DNA of 64,000 nt from a virus (IMGVR_UViG_3300046000_009133:1-64000); one strand, 5' to 3'. Counted from the stretch's first letter, positions 1-7,667 are shown. Numbers and translations: made by a program. The notes: generated by a model not told the origin, from the sequence alone.

Positions 1-204
1 GGGGAGGCGCCCCCGGTTGCCTAAAAAAGAGGCAGGACCCTAAGCCAAATGGAAAATCCTCAATGTGTTGATTTCGTTAGCCTTTTCACGCGCTACCAGG
101 CTGCACCTAGACCATTTGTCGCGCGGCATGGCGCGTGCAATGCGGAAAAATTCAGCATTCCTTAGAGTCGATCATGTATCAGGAGTCGCCTATTCCGCGC
201 GCCA

Positions 205-540
205 GGCAGCAGGGCAGCACGGCAGCACGGCAGCAGGGCAGCACGGCAGCAGGGCAGCACGGCAGCAGGGCAGCACGGCAGCACGGCAGCAGGGCAGCAC
301 GGCAGCAGGGCAACAGGGCAGCACGGCAGCACGGCAGCAGGGCGGCCACGGCAGCAGGGCAGCAGGGCAGCAGGGCAGCAGGGCAGCAGGGCAGCAGGGC
401 AGCAGGGCAGCACGGCAGCACGGCGGCCACGGCAGCAGGGCAGCACGGCAGCACGGCGGCCACGACGGCCACGGCAGCACGGCGGCCACGGCAGCAGGGC
501 AGCACGGCAGCACGGCAGCAGGGCAGCAGGGCAGCAGGGC
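205..540. repeat. 8-bp minisatellite GGCAGCA(G/C)
   Basis: About forty copies of the 8-mer GGCAGCAG or GGCAGCAC run head to tail, broken in places by short GGCGGCCACG inserts. Because 8 is not a multiple of 3, the array is open in all frames and gives apparent AARQQGST-type proteins on both strands. These have no ribosome-binding sites and look like artefacts. The first 60 bases of the window show nothing I can name. The array may be a slippage-prone spacer after the leftward operon. Confidence 0.9.
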
Positions 541-545
541 ACAAA

Positions 546-573
546 TGCAAAACCCCGCCACAATGGGCGGGGT
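546..573 (-). terminator. Intrinsic terminator of the leftward early operon
   Basis: On the minus strand an 8-bp GC stem (ACCCCGCC / GGCGGGGT, 6-nt loop) is followed directly by TTTTGCATTT. It lies 26 bases past the last leftward stop codon at 599, where a terminator for genes 2364 to 599 would be expected. Confidence 0.75.
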
Positions 574-598
574 CAAGGGCAGCAGGGCAGCAGCTTGA

Positions 599-853
599 TT
601 AGATCACAGCGCTAAATTGAATCTCAATCCCCGCGCCCATTGTATCGCGGAGTCGCCATTGCCAGAACCCGCGCGCATTCAGATAACGCCAGATCAGCAC
701 TAGGTTAGCCTGCCGCCTTGCCCTAGTCGACAATTGCCATTGCTCAATCAAGGAGTCGGTCACCCTGACAAGCTCATGCCGGCGCCCTATGACGCGCGAC
801 TCGGTGGCCAGAAAGACTCCATGACGCAACACCTCAATGGATAGATTGATCAT
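599..853 (-). CDS. Hypothetical protein, 84 aa
   Basis: I do not recognise this protein. It is basic, with no signal peptide or membrane segment. Its ATG overlaps the stop of the gene upstream (ATGA) and is preceded by GGGAGTC, so it is probably translationally coupled as the last gene of the leftward operon. A terminator follows it. Confidence 0.65.
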   Translation of the reverse strand: MINLSIEVLRHGVFLATESRVIGRRHELVRVTDSLIEQWQLSTRARRQANLVLIWRYLNARGFWQWRLRDTMGAGIEIQFSAVI

Positions 854-1095
854 GGCGCGACTCCCATATGATCAGTTGCAAGGCAAGCTTTGGCGCTGAT
901 CCAATGAATCGCGCAAAGGCTTTCCATATCCGGCGCTGCAGCAATGGCGATTAATGTTTCCGCCAGATAGGCCAGATAATCAGGATCTGGATTATGGGCG
1001 CCCATATCGGACTCCGTGTATCTTGCATCTTCGCACAATTGCGCAAAGGCTAGTTTGATTGTTTGAAAGGTTGTTAATTGGATATCTTGCGCCAT
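850..1095 (-). CDS. Hypothetical protein, 81 aa
   Basis: Unknown small acidic, probably soluble and helical protein. The reading frame can be extended to a TTG at 1101, but the ATG at 1095 sits 8 nt after AAGGA and is the better start. It overlaps the genes on both sides by a few bases, as is usual in this operon. Confidence 0.65.
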   Translation of the reverse strand: MAQDIQLTTFQTIKLAFAQLCEDARYTESDMGAHNPDPDYLAYLAETLIAIAAAPDMESLCAIHWISAKACLATDHMGVAP

Positions 1096-1097
1096 GA

Positions 1098-1457
1098 TCA
1101 ATATTCCTTGATATATGGAATGGCGTAAATTGTGCCAAGCAAGCGACCGCGCCTATCGGTTAGCGTCAAGCTGCAGGCATTGTCCACAATGATGCAATGC
1201 GATATCGCTTGGCGCATTGTAAGCGGAAACCACCAGCCACCAGCCCTATCAAATGCCTTGCGGTGATAATGTGGCAAGGCTTGACGAATCGCGGCATAAT
1301 CCGGCCTCAGGTGTTTTCCATCTATCAAGTGATAGGCGCGGAATGCCTCTTTATCGTCGATTGAATGCACAACGCCTATCCGCTTTTCATGCTGCAGGCG
1401 ATGTAGAAGATTCGCGCGCGGATTAGCGCAAAACGTGATGTCATAAAGAACAATCAT
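1098..1457 (-). CDS. Hypothetical protein, 119 aa
   Basis: Unknown protein with many His and aromatic residues. Its start has the exact initiation cassette GGAGTCCTGATTATG that is reused at 1648 and 2364. The strong ribosome-binding site and compact packing support a real gene. No fold or function can be assigned by eye. Confidence 0.7.
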   Translation of the reverse strand: MIVLYDITFCANPRANLLHRLQHEKRIGVVHSIDDKEAFRAYHLIDGKHLRPDYAAIRQALPHYHRKAFDRAGGWWFPLTMRQAISHCIIVDNACSLTLTDRRGRLLGTIYAIPYIKEY

Positions 1458-1459
1458 AA

Positions 1460-1648
1460 TCAGGACTCCTTGCTCACAAGATTCATCATTGCAGAGTCAT
1501 GCGCCTTGATAGCCTTGGCGATTGCCAATTGTGCCGCGCGATAAGATTTGAATTCGCGCAATGGCGGAATTCCGTATGGCGATACTTTGCAGATAGGCTT
1601 GTCAAAATATCCATGGATAAAATAGCCGCGATAGTTGTGTGTAAACAT
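1460..1648 (-). CDS. Hypothetical protein, 62 aa
   Basis: Small basic protein of the type often seen in phage early regions: a short aromatic beta-rich start (YRGYFIHGYF) and a helical FKSYRAAQLAIAKAI segment. It starts with the GGAGTCCTGATTATG cassette. Function unknown. Confidence 0.7.
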   Translation of the reverse strand: MFTHNYRGYFIHGYFDKPICKVSPYGIPPLREFKSYRAAQLAIAKAIKAHDSAMMNLVSKES

Positions 1649-1660
1649 AATCAGGACTCC

Positions 1661-1894
1661 TTATGAATAATAAAATTCTGCAACATTGCAGTTTTCATAT
1701 TTGCGCGCCACAGTTGCGGCATTGATCCGAATTGAAACTTGGCCACAATGCGAAAACGCAATGAAATTGCTTTGTTTGCTATCCTTGCGACAATAGCCTT
1801 CAAGGCGTCCTAGATAGCCTTCAAGGATACATGGGCGTGCAGTTGCCAAATCAGCGCGATATTGTGCGATTGATGGGGATGGATAATGCGACAT
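1661..1894 (-). CDS. Hypothetical protein, 77 aa
   Basis: Unknown protein. The start at 1894 is preceded by GGGAGTCGGTCTA and overlaps the end of the gene upstream by one base. It has three cysteines but no clear zinc motif and no membrane segment. Confidence 0.65.
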   Translation of the reverse strand: MSHYPSPSIAQYRADLATARPCILEGYLGRLEGYCRKDSKQSNFIAFSHCGQVSIRINAATVARKYENCNVAEFYYS

Positions 1895-2364
1895 TAGACC
1901 GACTCCCTAACGATTGGCCCATTGAAACCATAATCAAATTGAGCAGGAACAATTGACATTTCCTGAGCCTCCTTGTCGAATTCGCTTTTGACATAATCGC
2001 TCAGGCATTCTTGAAACATATCGGCGATATATTCCTTGATCTCATTGCGATTAACTCCAGTCACGCGAATATCGAATCCGCCAAACGTAGGAGTCACAAT
2101 GACATTGTGTTCAGTCCATCCATCATACATTCCCGAGTCGTTCATATGATGAAAGGACGTCTTGAAAACAAGCCGATTGCGCTTGCTATCTTCTGGCAAG
2201 AATTCTGATCCACTATCAAAGCCTGATCCGCGCGGCAATCTTGCGTTGATTTCATCCAAGACAGGAGTCCACATTGCGACAAATTTTGTGTCGTCTTGCG
2301 TCATGATCCGCGCCACATCGGCGCAATATTCAATCAACTGTTTCGCGTGCATCTCGATAAACAT
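1894..2364 (-). CDS. Hypothetical protein, 156 aa, first gene of the operon
   Basis: Unknown acidic protein. The frame is open to 2412, but the ATG at 2364 carries the exact GGAGTCCTGATTATG cassette, so I take that start. It is the first gene of the run 2364-599. A degenerate copy of the phage-wide dyad lies about 70 bases upstream, where its promoter should be. Confidence 0.7.
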   Translation of the reverse strand: MFIEMHAKQLIEYCADVARIMTQDDTKFVAMWTPVLDEINARLPRGSGFDSGSEFLPEDSKRNRLVFKTSFHHMNDSGMYDGWTEHNVIVTPTFGGFDIRVTGVNRNEIKEYIADMFQECLSDYVKSEFDKEAQEMSIVPAQFDYGFNGPIVRESV

Positions 2365-2430
2365 AATCAGGACTCCGTTTGTTGCCATGCTGATTCGCTG
2401 GCCATGAGTCACAATGACACGTTACACGAT

Positions 2431-2456
2431 ACTTACAAGTAAAAAGTGAAAGTCTA
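2431..2456 (-). promoter_or_regulatory. Degenerate dyad/operator upstream of 2364
   Basis: On the minus strand the sequence reads TTTCACTTTTTACTTGTAAG. It matches the left arm and core of the phage-wide dyad, with a weak right arm. TAGACT just upstream could be a -35 box. It lies between the leftward operon and the rightward lipoprotein gene. The rest of 2413-2658 has no supportable gene. Confidence 0.45.
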
Positions 2457-2658
2457 GTTGATTGATCCTAAACAGGAATCCGCGCGCCCCATGTGTAGCG
2501 CAGCGCGCGCCTATACGCGGGCACAGATCAGCCACGCGCGACCCTGGGCTAGTCGGGGAAAATTGCGCTTGTCAGAGAAAACGGGCGGCGGCGGGGAAAT
2601 TTGCACGAGTCGGGGAAATGCAATAGCGTGGCCAGATTGAACCTTGAAAGGATATCAA

Positions 2659-3135
2659 ATGCGACCTTTAGCCTTGATCCTGGCAACTGTAGCCCTTGCC
2701 GCTTGTGTGAGTGAACCCGGCCAATCTGTTGACGTTCACACGGGCACGGCGGGCACGGCGGGCGCATTTAGCCGGGAATATCCGGCCGCGTCGACTCTGC
2801 TATCCAATTTGACCGCGGGCGCAATCGTGGCCACGCGCGGCGGGGAAACGCGCTATGGAGTCGGCATCCGATACACTGCAACCGGCACGGGCTGGGCCAA
2901 TTTCACCGCGGCTTGGTCCTATGGCCAGGCATTGCCGTACAAGGTCACCACGACACGAGTCGCAGGATGCGGCGGCGGTTGCACGATCATCGAGCAAGGC
3001 ACGATCACGCTAACGCGGGAACAATTCGACCAGGCGGCGCGGGCGGGCTTTGAATTCAAGCTTGAGGGAAGCGGGCAAAGCGTCATAGGCCGGTTGCCCG
3101 CTGCAGCGTTTCAAGAGGCTTTAGGGGAGCTTTAG
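2659..3135 (+). CDS. Predicted lipoprotein, 158 aa
   Basis: The protein starts with a short basic end, a hydrophobic stretch and the lipobox LAAC (Cys at about residue 16), so it should be exported and lipidated. The mature part is Gly, Thr and Ala rich, with two close cysteines in a CGGGC motif. I chose the ATG at 2659 because AAAGGA precedes it by 8 nt. It is the only rightward gene inside the leftward early region, so it may be an independently expressed lysogeny or exclusion gene. That role is inferred from position and export only. Confidence 0.75.
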   Translation: MRPLALILATVALAACVSEPGQSVDVHTGTAGTAGAFSREYPAASTLLSNLTAGAIVATRGGETRYGVGIRYTATGTGWANFTAAWSYGQALPYKVTTTRVAGCGGGCTIIEQGTITLTREQFDQAARAGFEFKLEGSGQSVIGRLPAAAFQEALGEL

Positions 3136-3503
3136 GCCGCGCAAATGTCAAAATCTAGGACTTTGCGGTAAGTTCCGCGACAATCGCTAATCAGGAATTT
3201 GCAGCCTTTGGCGATCCTTGAAAGCGTCATATCGTAAGACCCGAAGGTGTAAGTTAGCTTTGGAAGGTCTGGCTGGTGTATGCTTCCTTCAAATCTTTGC
3301 ACGTCTTGGTGGCTATGCGTCCAGAAACCACGGGTAGGATATAACCGCATCTCATAGGGATCGACGTGGTGACCGATGATTTTGCTTAGGCGGGCCGCTA
3401 TTTTGATTGCGGACCTTTCCTCTGTTGCGCTGAATCCTGCTAACTTTCCCGTCACCGTGGGGTAGCTGTGGTGCCCGATCAAAGGAAGGCATCCCAAAGG
3501 CAC
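3132..3503 (-). CDS. Hypothetical protein, 123 aa
   Basis: Unknown protein. Its 3' end overlaps the end of the convergent lipoprotein gene by 4 bases, and its 5' end overlaps the gene upstream by 25 bases in another frame. No recognisable motif. Confidence 0.55.
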   Translation of the reverse strand: MPLGCLPLIGHHSYPTVTGKLAGFSATEERSAIKIAARLSKIIGHHVDPYEMRLYPTRGFWTHSHQDVQRFEGSIHQPDLPKLTYTFGSYDMTLSRIAKGCKFLISDCRGTYRKVLDFDICAA

Positions 3504-3694
3504 GCCCCGGTGCGCGTTGCTTGCACCTCAACCTTGTACGTTCTAAGGTCGGCGTGCGTCGTGCCGATGGCTTTTGCGTGATCCTCCGAAAGCAGATACT
3601 TGGCGCGCGACTTGGCTGCGGTTAGACCTTCTACAATATCGGTGCAAATGTCGAATCCGTCGCGATCTTTCAAAACAACATCATATTCGCTCAT
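3479..3694 (-). CDS. Hypothetical protein, 71 aa
   Basis: Unknown small protein, first gene after the promoter/operator at 3722-3755. A phage modulator would fit the position, but nothing in the sequence shows a function. Confidence 0.6.
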   Translation of the reverse strand: MSEYDVVLKDRDGFDICTDIVEGLTAAKSRAKYLLSEDHAKAIGTTHADLRTYKVEVQATRTGACLWDAFL

Positions 3695-3721
3695 CGGTTT
3701 TACTTCCCTTGATTCGTGTTA

Positions 3722-3755
3722 TTCACTTATAAAGTGAAACATTATCGTTAGTCAA
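3722..3755 (-). promoter_or_regulatory. Promoter with perfect operator dyad
   Basis: TTCACTT-ATA-AAGTGAA is a perfect 7-bp inverted repeat at 3722-3738. On the minus strand a -35 box TTGACT (3755-3750) is followed after exactly 17 nt by TTATAA (3732-3727), so the dyad covers the -10 box. This is the clearest case of the phage-wide element and should drive 3694 leftward under repressor control. Confidence 0.75.
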
Positions 3756-3762
3756 GCGGCGA

Positions 3763-4932
3763 TTAACCGAAAAGCATAGCGCCCCCATAGAGTACCAGGG
3801 CCACGATTGCAGGCAATTTCCACCAGGGCCAAGGGCGGCGCGGCGGCGGGGTAACTGCGACCGGTTCGGCTTGGCAGAGAAAACGGGCGGCGGCAGGGAA
3901 AACGGGCGGCGCAACCGTAGCCCCGGCAACAAGCGCCACCCTACCCCGCATCACTTCCACAACGCGCCCCGGTTGCGGGACTCCGCGCCCGTCTGGTACG
4001 CTCACAATTGCCTGACCGGTTCCAAGCTGCAACACGTCTTGCGCGCTCACGTTCCCCGGCATGGTTTCAGCGGCCGCGCGCAAGCCCTTCTGTTGACGCG
4101 CCGTCGCAGCTCGCAAGCCATGCTGAATCCGCGTGGCCAGTTGCCCCGCGATAGCGTCGGGCAGATCGGCGGGCGATTGTGTGACATAGATCAGCCCGAC
4201 CCCCTTAGACCGGATCAAGCGAGTCACCTGCTCAATGCGGCGCACAATGGCAACCGGCGCCCCGTCAAAAACCAGATGCGACTCGTCAATCATGACCATA
4301 AGACCGGGCGCGGCCACGTCGCCAAGTTCGCCTAGACCCCGATATAGTGAGTCTAGGATATGCGCCACGGTTGCACCATAGAGCCCCGGAATCCCCGCAA
4401 CCGTTCCGAGGGCCAGCACGGCCACGCCTTCCACGTCGCGCCAATCCACGGAAGCGGGGCCAAAGGCCCAAGGGGCGGCGCGTTCAAGGCGCAACAAGCT
4501 GCGCTGCACCGCTGCAACTGATGAAGGCGACACAAGCCCATAAGCCGCGCTTAGATCATCGGCACGGGTCACCACGTCACCTAGAAGCGCCCGCAAATCT
4601 CCAAGGCTGGCAACCGGGCGGCGCTGATCATCGGCCCAGGCAAAAGCGACTTGCAGAGCCCCGGCTTGGGGTTCGGATAGATCAAGGGCACGCGCCACCA
4701 GATCCGGCCCAAGTTCGGAAAGGTTCAACTGCGCTTCCCATGGCTGATAGACGCGACCCAAGGACTCAAGGTCGCCTTTCGCGTCCAGGACCAGGACCGG
4801 GCAAGGGGCACGCTCCACAATGGCGGCGGCGGTTGTGGTTTTGCCGGTTCCCGTTGCACCGAAGATTGCAATATGGCGAGTCAAATAGCGGGCCGGAATA
4901 GTGCAACCGGGGGCGAGTTGGATTCCGGTCAT
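3763..4932 (-). CDS. HerA/DUF853-type ATPase with C-terminal membrane anchor
   Basis: This is a RecA-fold ATPase of the HerA-FtsK superfamily. Walker A is GATGTGKT at residues 25-32 and Walker B is MVMIDESHLVF near 210. The downstream VTQSPADLPD...QLATRIQHGLRA segment matches the conserved C-terminal half of DUF853/YjgR proteins. At 389 aa it is shorter than YjgR (about 500). It ends in a proline-rich linker and a hydrophobic stretch of about 17 residues that could anchor it to the membrane. DUF853 proteins are poorly understood; HerA relatives pump or unwind DNA, and some act in anti-phage systems. Its role here is unknown. Confidence 0.8.
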   Translation of the reverse strand: MTGIQLAPGCTIPARYLTRHIAIFGATGTGKTTTAAAIVERAPCPVLVLDAKGDLESLGRVYQPWEAQLNLSELGPDLVARALDLSEPQAGALQVAFAWADDQRRPVASLGDLRALLGDVVTRADDLSAAYGLVSPSSVAAVQRSLLRLERAAPWAFGPASVDWRDVEGVAVLALGTVAGIPGLYGATVAHILDSLYRGLGELGDVAAPGLMVMIDESHLVFDGAPVAIVRRIEQVTRLIRSKGVGLIYVTQSPADLPDAIAGQLATRIQHGLRAATARQQKGLRAAAETMPGNVSAQDVLQLGTGQAIVSVPDGRGVPQPGRVVEVMRGRVALVAGATVAPPVFPAAARFLCQAEPVAVTPPPRRPWPWWKLPAIVALVLYGGAMLFG

Positions 4933-5174
4933 GGGCGGGGCGTCTTGTCTTGATCAGCGCGGCCAGCGTTGCGGGCTTCCCATGTTGCCAGCCTTTCGGC
5001 ATAGGTGAGGCAAGTTAGCGCCATTTCATCCACAACATAGGCTGCACATTCCCAAGCGGCTTCTGGCCACAAAAAGCCAAGCTTTCGCCCATAGTATCGG
5101 TCTGAAGTCGCTTCAATGATTTCAACCGAATGACCTTTTGAGTCGGTGATGTAATCGCCTTTTGCGTATTTCAT
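4929..5174 (-). CDS. Hypothetical protein, 81 aa
   Basis: Unknown protein. It overlaps the ATPase start by 4 bases (ATGA), so the two are likely translated together. A short beta-rich start (YITDSKGHSVEIIEA) leads into a Trp-rich helical part. Confidence 0.65.
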   Translation of the reverse strand: MKYAKGDYITDSKGHSVEIIEATSDRYYGRKLGFLWPEAAWECAAYVVDEMALTCLTYAERLATWEARNAGRADQDKTPRP

Positions 5175-5440
5175 GATTCAAGCCCCCAATCCTTGCGCGC
5201 CTCATCCCATGACGGCGAGTCCACATTGAAACCTAAATCGCGCGCAGCCTTTTCAGTGCTAGGCCAAGGCTTCAATTCCTCATATCCGGACTTGGTCATC
5301 TCGCAAACTTCATACTGGCCAAAGTTTTGCGCGGCCGCGTATTCTTCGGCTTCCCGATGACTGACAAAGGGGCCGGCAAACTGGAAACCGGACGCGGAGT
5401 CGCCGGTCATCAAAATATAGCTCATGCGGTGAATATTCAT
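5171..5440 (-). CDS. Hypothetical protein, 89 aa
   Basis: Unknown protein. Two ATGs are adjacent. The second (5440) has the same spacing from GGAGTC as the cassette used elsewhere (GGAGTC, 6 nt, ATG), so I prefer it. No membrane segment or named motif. Confidence 0.65.
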   Translation of the reverse strand: MNIHRMSYILMTGDSASGFQFAGPFVSHREAEEYAAAQNFGQYEVCEMTKSGYEELKPWPSTEKAARDLGFNVDSPSWDEARKDWGLES

Positions 5441-5442
5441 CA

Positions 5443-5580
5443 TCAGGACTCCGCTTTCTTGATTGCCGCTTTGATTTGGTCAAAGTAATGGCGGTTAGGA
5501 TCATGGGGCGGAACGGCCGGCACGAATTGGCGAAGTGCGACCTTCAAAGCGGAAAGCAGTTCTTTTTCAATTTCGCTCAT
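5443..5580 (-). CDS. Hypothetical protein, 45 aa
   Basis: A short gene filling the gap between its neighbours. It begins MSEIEKELLSALKVAL and ends IKAAIKKAES, so it is probably a single helix pair. GGAGTCGTG precedes the ATG, and its stop overlaps the next start (TGATG). Function unknown. Confidence 0.6.
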   Translation of the reverse strand: MSEIEKELLSALKVALRQFVPAVPPHDPNRHYFDQIKAAIKKAES

Positions 5581-5582
5581 GA

Positions 5583-5768
5583 TCACGACTCCAATTCAGA
5601 TTGCAGCAATTCCACAAAGTCAGGCCCGAATTGTTGAAAGGCCGCGTTGTATGTCATGCCTTTGATTGACTTTTCCATATAGTCAAGCAACTGGCGGGCG
5701 GTTGCGCCGTTTTGCACGCATTCAATTGCAGCGCGCAAAAAGACTTGGTGAATCTCTTTAAGTTCCAT
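5583..5768 (-). CDS. Hypothetical protein, 61 aa
   Basis: Small, probably all-helical acidic protein. GGAGTC lies 6 nt before the ATG. It sits in the tightly packed leftward operon and its function is unknown. Confidence 0.65.
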   Translation of the reverse strand: MELKEIHQVFLRAAIECVQNGATARQLLDYMEKSIKGMTYNAAFQQFGPDFVELLQSELES

Positions 5769-5771
5769 GAT

Positions 5772-6101
5772 TCACGACTCCAGATAGGCGACAATCGCCT
5801 TTTGAGTTTGGGCAGGCAGATCAGACCAGGCAACACGCTTGCGGCGGTTCCGTTCGCGATAAGCTGCAGCTTGGTGCGGCTCAAGAAAGAAGTGGCAGCC
5901 TTGCGCGCCGCCCTTGTCAAAGTCCAAGCCGACAACCTGCATTTCCCGGCGCGGCGCGGGTTCCGGGCGCAAGATGATATCAAAATCAAGCGGCGCGGCG
6001 GGTTCAATCTTGATCAGGTCCAGCACCTGGGCGCGAACAATGGCGGGCGCGTCCTGCATGAAACGGCGCGGCATTTGGCGGGGGCGGTAAAGATCAGCCA
6101 T
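5772..6101 (-). CDS. Hypothetical protein, 109 aa
   Basis: Unknown protein. The frame extends to 6149, but the ATG at 6101 has a strong GGGAGA ribosome-binding site. The leader TTTCACCTTTCAAGGGAGAC resembles those of the genes starting at 35222 and 62628. The middle is Arg and Pro rich. Confidence 0.6.
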   Translation of the reverse strand: MADLYRPRQMPRRFMQDAPAIVRAQVLDLIKIEPAAPLDFDIILRPEPAPRREMQVVGLDFDKGGAQGCHFFLEPHQAAAYRERNRRKRVAWSDLPAQTQKAIVAYLES

Positions 6102-6130
6102 AGCGTGAGTCTCCCTTGAAAGGTGAAAGT

Positions 6131-6721
6131 TTAGCGGTAGTAAATCCAACCGCGGTAAGCTTCGATGTAGGTTTCACCAAATGACTCGGCGGCTTTGGTC
6201 ATATCGTCGCGGAATATGCCACCGAAAGAATAGCCGGCCGCATCGCTGGAATCCTCAAGAACCTGCCAACCGCCTAGACCTGGCTCCGGCTTATCCGGTG
6301 CCCAGAGGTCAAGCTTTAATTCTTCCCGATCCCAATATCCTACGCCGTGCCCTTGGCGGGTGAACCAAAAGTCATTTCCGGCCCGGTCTAGGGTGTACTT
6401 ATCGCTAACACGCTCAAACCATTGTTGCACAAAACAACCGTCTGGCATGATATGGGAAAGAAAGGCGTCACAATCCCGGGCGATTGCCGCCACGCTGGCA
6501 CGGGTCAACCGTTCGACTCCCCAGTCGTTCAACAGGTCTTCACGCGAGTCGCCCGTGTCGCCATTGGTAAAGAACATGGCTTCAACGTAGCCTTTCGCAA
6601 AGTCGCTCAAATCATTATAGGGGTGAACCTTGACCGGGTTTTGTGGCTTTGCATAACCATAGGCCACGGCGCGGTTATGATCGGCGCGAGTCGGCGGGGT
6701 GTTCAAGATGAATTGCGGCAT
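6131..6721 (-). CDS. Conserved phage protein with GHDFW-type motif
   Basis: The protein has the pattern DFAKGYVEAMFF...DCDAFL...AGNDFWFTRQGHGVGYWDR. I know this from many phage hypothetical proteins whose core reads DFWLTRNGHGAGFWD. Its function is not known in any of them to my knowledge. I use the ATG at 6721; an in-frame TTG lies 6 bases upstream. Confidence 0.75.
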   Translation of the reverse strand: MPQFILNTPPTRADHNRAVAYGYAKPQNPVKVHPYNDLSDFAKGYVEAMFFTNGDTGDSREDLLNDWGVERLTRASVAAIARDCDAFLSHIMPDGCFVQQWFERVSDKYTLDRAGNDFWFTRQGHGVGYWDREELKLDLWAPDKPEPGLGGWQVLEDSSDAAGYSFGGIFRDDMTKAAESFGETYIEAYRGWIYYR

Positions 6722-6723
6722 GA

Positions 6724-7179
6724 TCAATCTTCCCCGTATTCAGAAGCAAGATTCCCAGTGATGTATTCCACCGCGAACCGGAGTCCCCAAAGCAATGCCA
6801 TTGCATCAGTCTCCCGGCGCGTGCCGTTCTCGCCCCGGTAGTCATCCCAATTCGCGGCTTTGCGCGTGCTGATCATCACATCCGACCAATGCAATTCGCC
6901 GTCACGGTCGCAATGCGAGCCCAGTTTTTCCCCGGTTTCGCTCAAGTAGTCTTGCACGGCAGCGGCGATATCCGACCGGTAGCGACTGGCCATGGTCAAC
7001 ATTGAGGCGGTATAGATTAGATCATTCCACCAGCCCGTTTCCGTGCCGCGCATCGCATCGCCAAAGGCGGAACGGATAGCGACAAGACGCGCTTCCCCGC
7101 GCCATGCTTTGCCGGTTGGCAGATATTCGCGCGCCGATTTCAAGACAGTGCGGCGGCAATAGGCGGTCAAGCGTTGCAT
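6724..7179 (-). CDS. Hypothetical protein, 151 aa
   Basis: Unknown basic protein, first gene after the promoter at 7206-7240, with AAAGGA before its ATG. No motif recognised. The next gene starts within its stop region. Confidence 0.65.
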   Translation of the reverse strand: MQRLTAYCRRTVLKSAREYLPTGKAWRGEARLVAIRSAFGDAMRGTETGWWNDLIYTASMLTMASRYRSDIAAAVQDYLSETGEKLGSHCDRDGELHWSDVMISTRKAANWDDYRGENGTRRETDAMALLWGLRFAVEYITGNLASEYGED

Positions 7180-7205
7180 GGGTCGATTCCTTTTTCTAAG
7201 TTGCT

Positions 7206-7240
7206 TTTCACTTCTAACGTGAAACTAAATCATTAGTCAA
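7206..7240 (-). promoter_or_regulatory. Promoter with operator dyad
   Basis: TTTCAC-TTCTAAC-GTGAAA forms the dyad at 7206-7224. On the minus strand TTGACT (7240-7235) and TTAGAA (7217-7212) are 17 nt apart, the same layout as at 3722-3755. It should drive the gene starting at 7179. Its -35 box overlaps the stop of the XRE gene. Confidence 0.75.
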
Positions 7241-7428
7241 GCGACGATTAGCAGGGCTTCCAGGTCCAGACTGAAGGCGCGGCAAAAGATCAGTGCATCG
7301 GCGGCGCTAAGGCTCACGTCGCCCCGCTCAATCTTGGAATATGTCGCCTGGGTCTTGCTGATCAGCGCGGCGGCGGCGGTTTGATTCATGCCAGCGGCGG
7401 CGCGGGCGGCGGCGAGGTTGCGCAACAT
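7237..7428 (-). CDS. Small XRE-family DNA-binding regulator, 63 aa
   Basis: The whole protein is one Cro/C1-type helix-turn-helix domain: LAAARAAAGMNQTAAAALIS, then KTQATYSKIERGDVSLS and a final helix. At 63 aa there is no dimerisation domain, so it is Cro-like. It is translationally coupled to the gene upstream (TGATG). Its place beside the divergent control region makes it a candidate early switch protein, possibly acting at the palindrome at 7787 or at the dyads. Confidence 0.85.
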   Translation of the reverse strand: MLRNLAAARAAAGMNQTAAAALISKTQATYSKIERGDVSLSAADALIFCRAFSLDLEALLIVA

Positions 7429-7667
7429 CAGCGCTCACCCTTTGCCTGGTTGTCCAAGTTACCGTCGCAAGCCAATTCGTGCATGATAGCTTGGCCCAGC
7501 TTTGCGGCGGCGGCGGCATAGGTCAATTCCGAGTCGACCTGCATTCCATACCGCACCGCAAAGTTGTCTTTGGCGCGCTGCTGCAGGGTCACCGACCCCC
7601 AGCGGATGCACAATTTGTGGCGGGGTTCGGGTTTGGTGTAGTTTCCGCTTTTGGTAAAATATTGCAT
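7428..7667 (-). CDS. Hypothetical protein, 79 aa
   Basis: Unknown protein, first leftward gene after the divergent control region, overlapping the XRE start by one base. The C-terminal part is Ala rich and helical. No motif recognised. Confidence 0.6.
   Translation of the reverse strand: MQYFTKSGNYTKPEPRHKLCIRWGSVTLQQRAKDNFAVRYGMQVDSELTYAAAAAKLGQAIMHELACDGNLDNQAKGER

Noticed and set aside
1-60. GC-rich window start as a phage cohesive end
   Set aside because: The terminase genes are 40 kb away and nothing else marks a physical end; the window edge is arbitrary.
65-602. Five long overlapping frames in both directions across the first 600 bases
   Set aside because: They are produced by the 8-bp repeat, which is open in every frame. 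There are no ribosome-binding sites and composition is pure repeat.
2458-2640. 60-aa plus-strand frame upstream of the lipoprotein
   Set aside because: No ribosome-binding site, biased composition and overlap with a regulatory gap.
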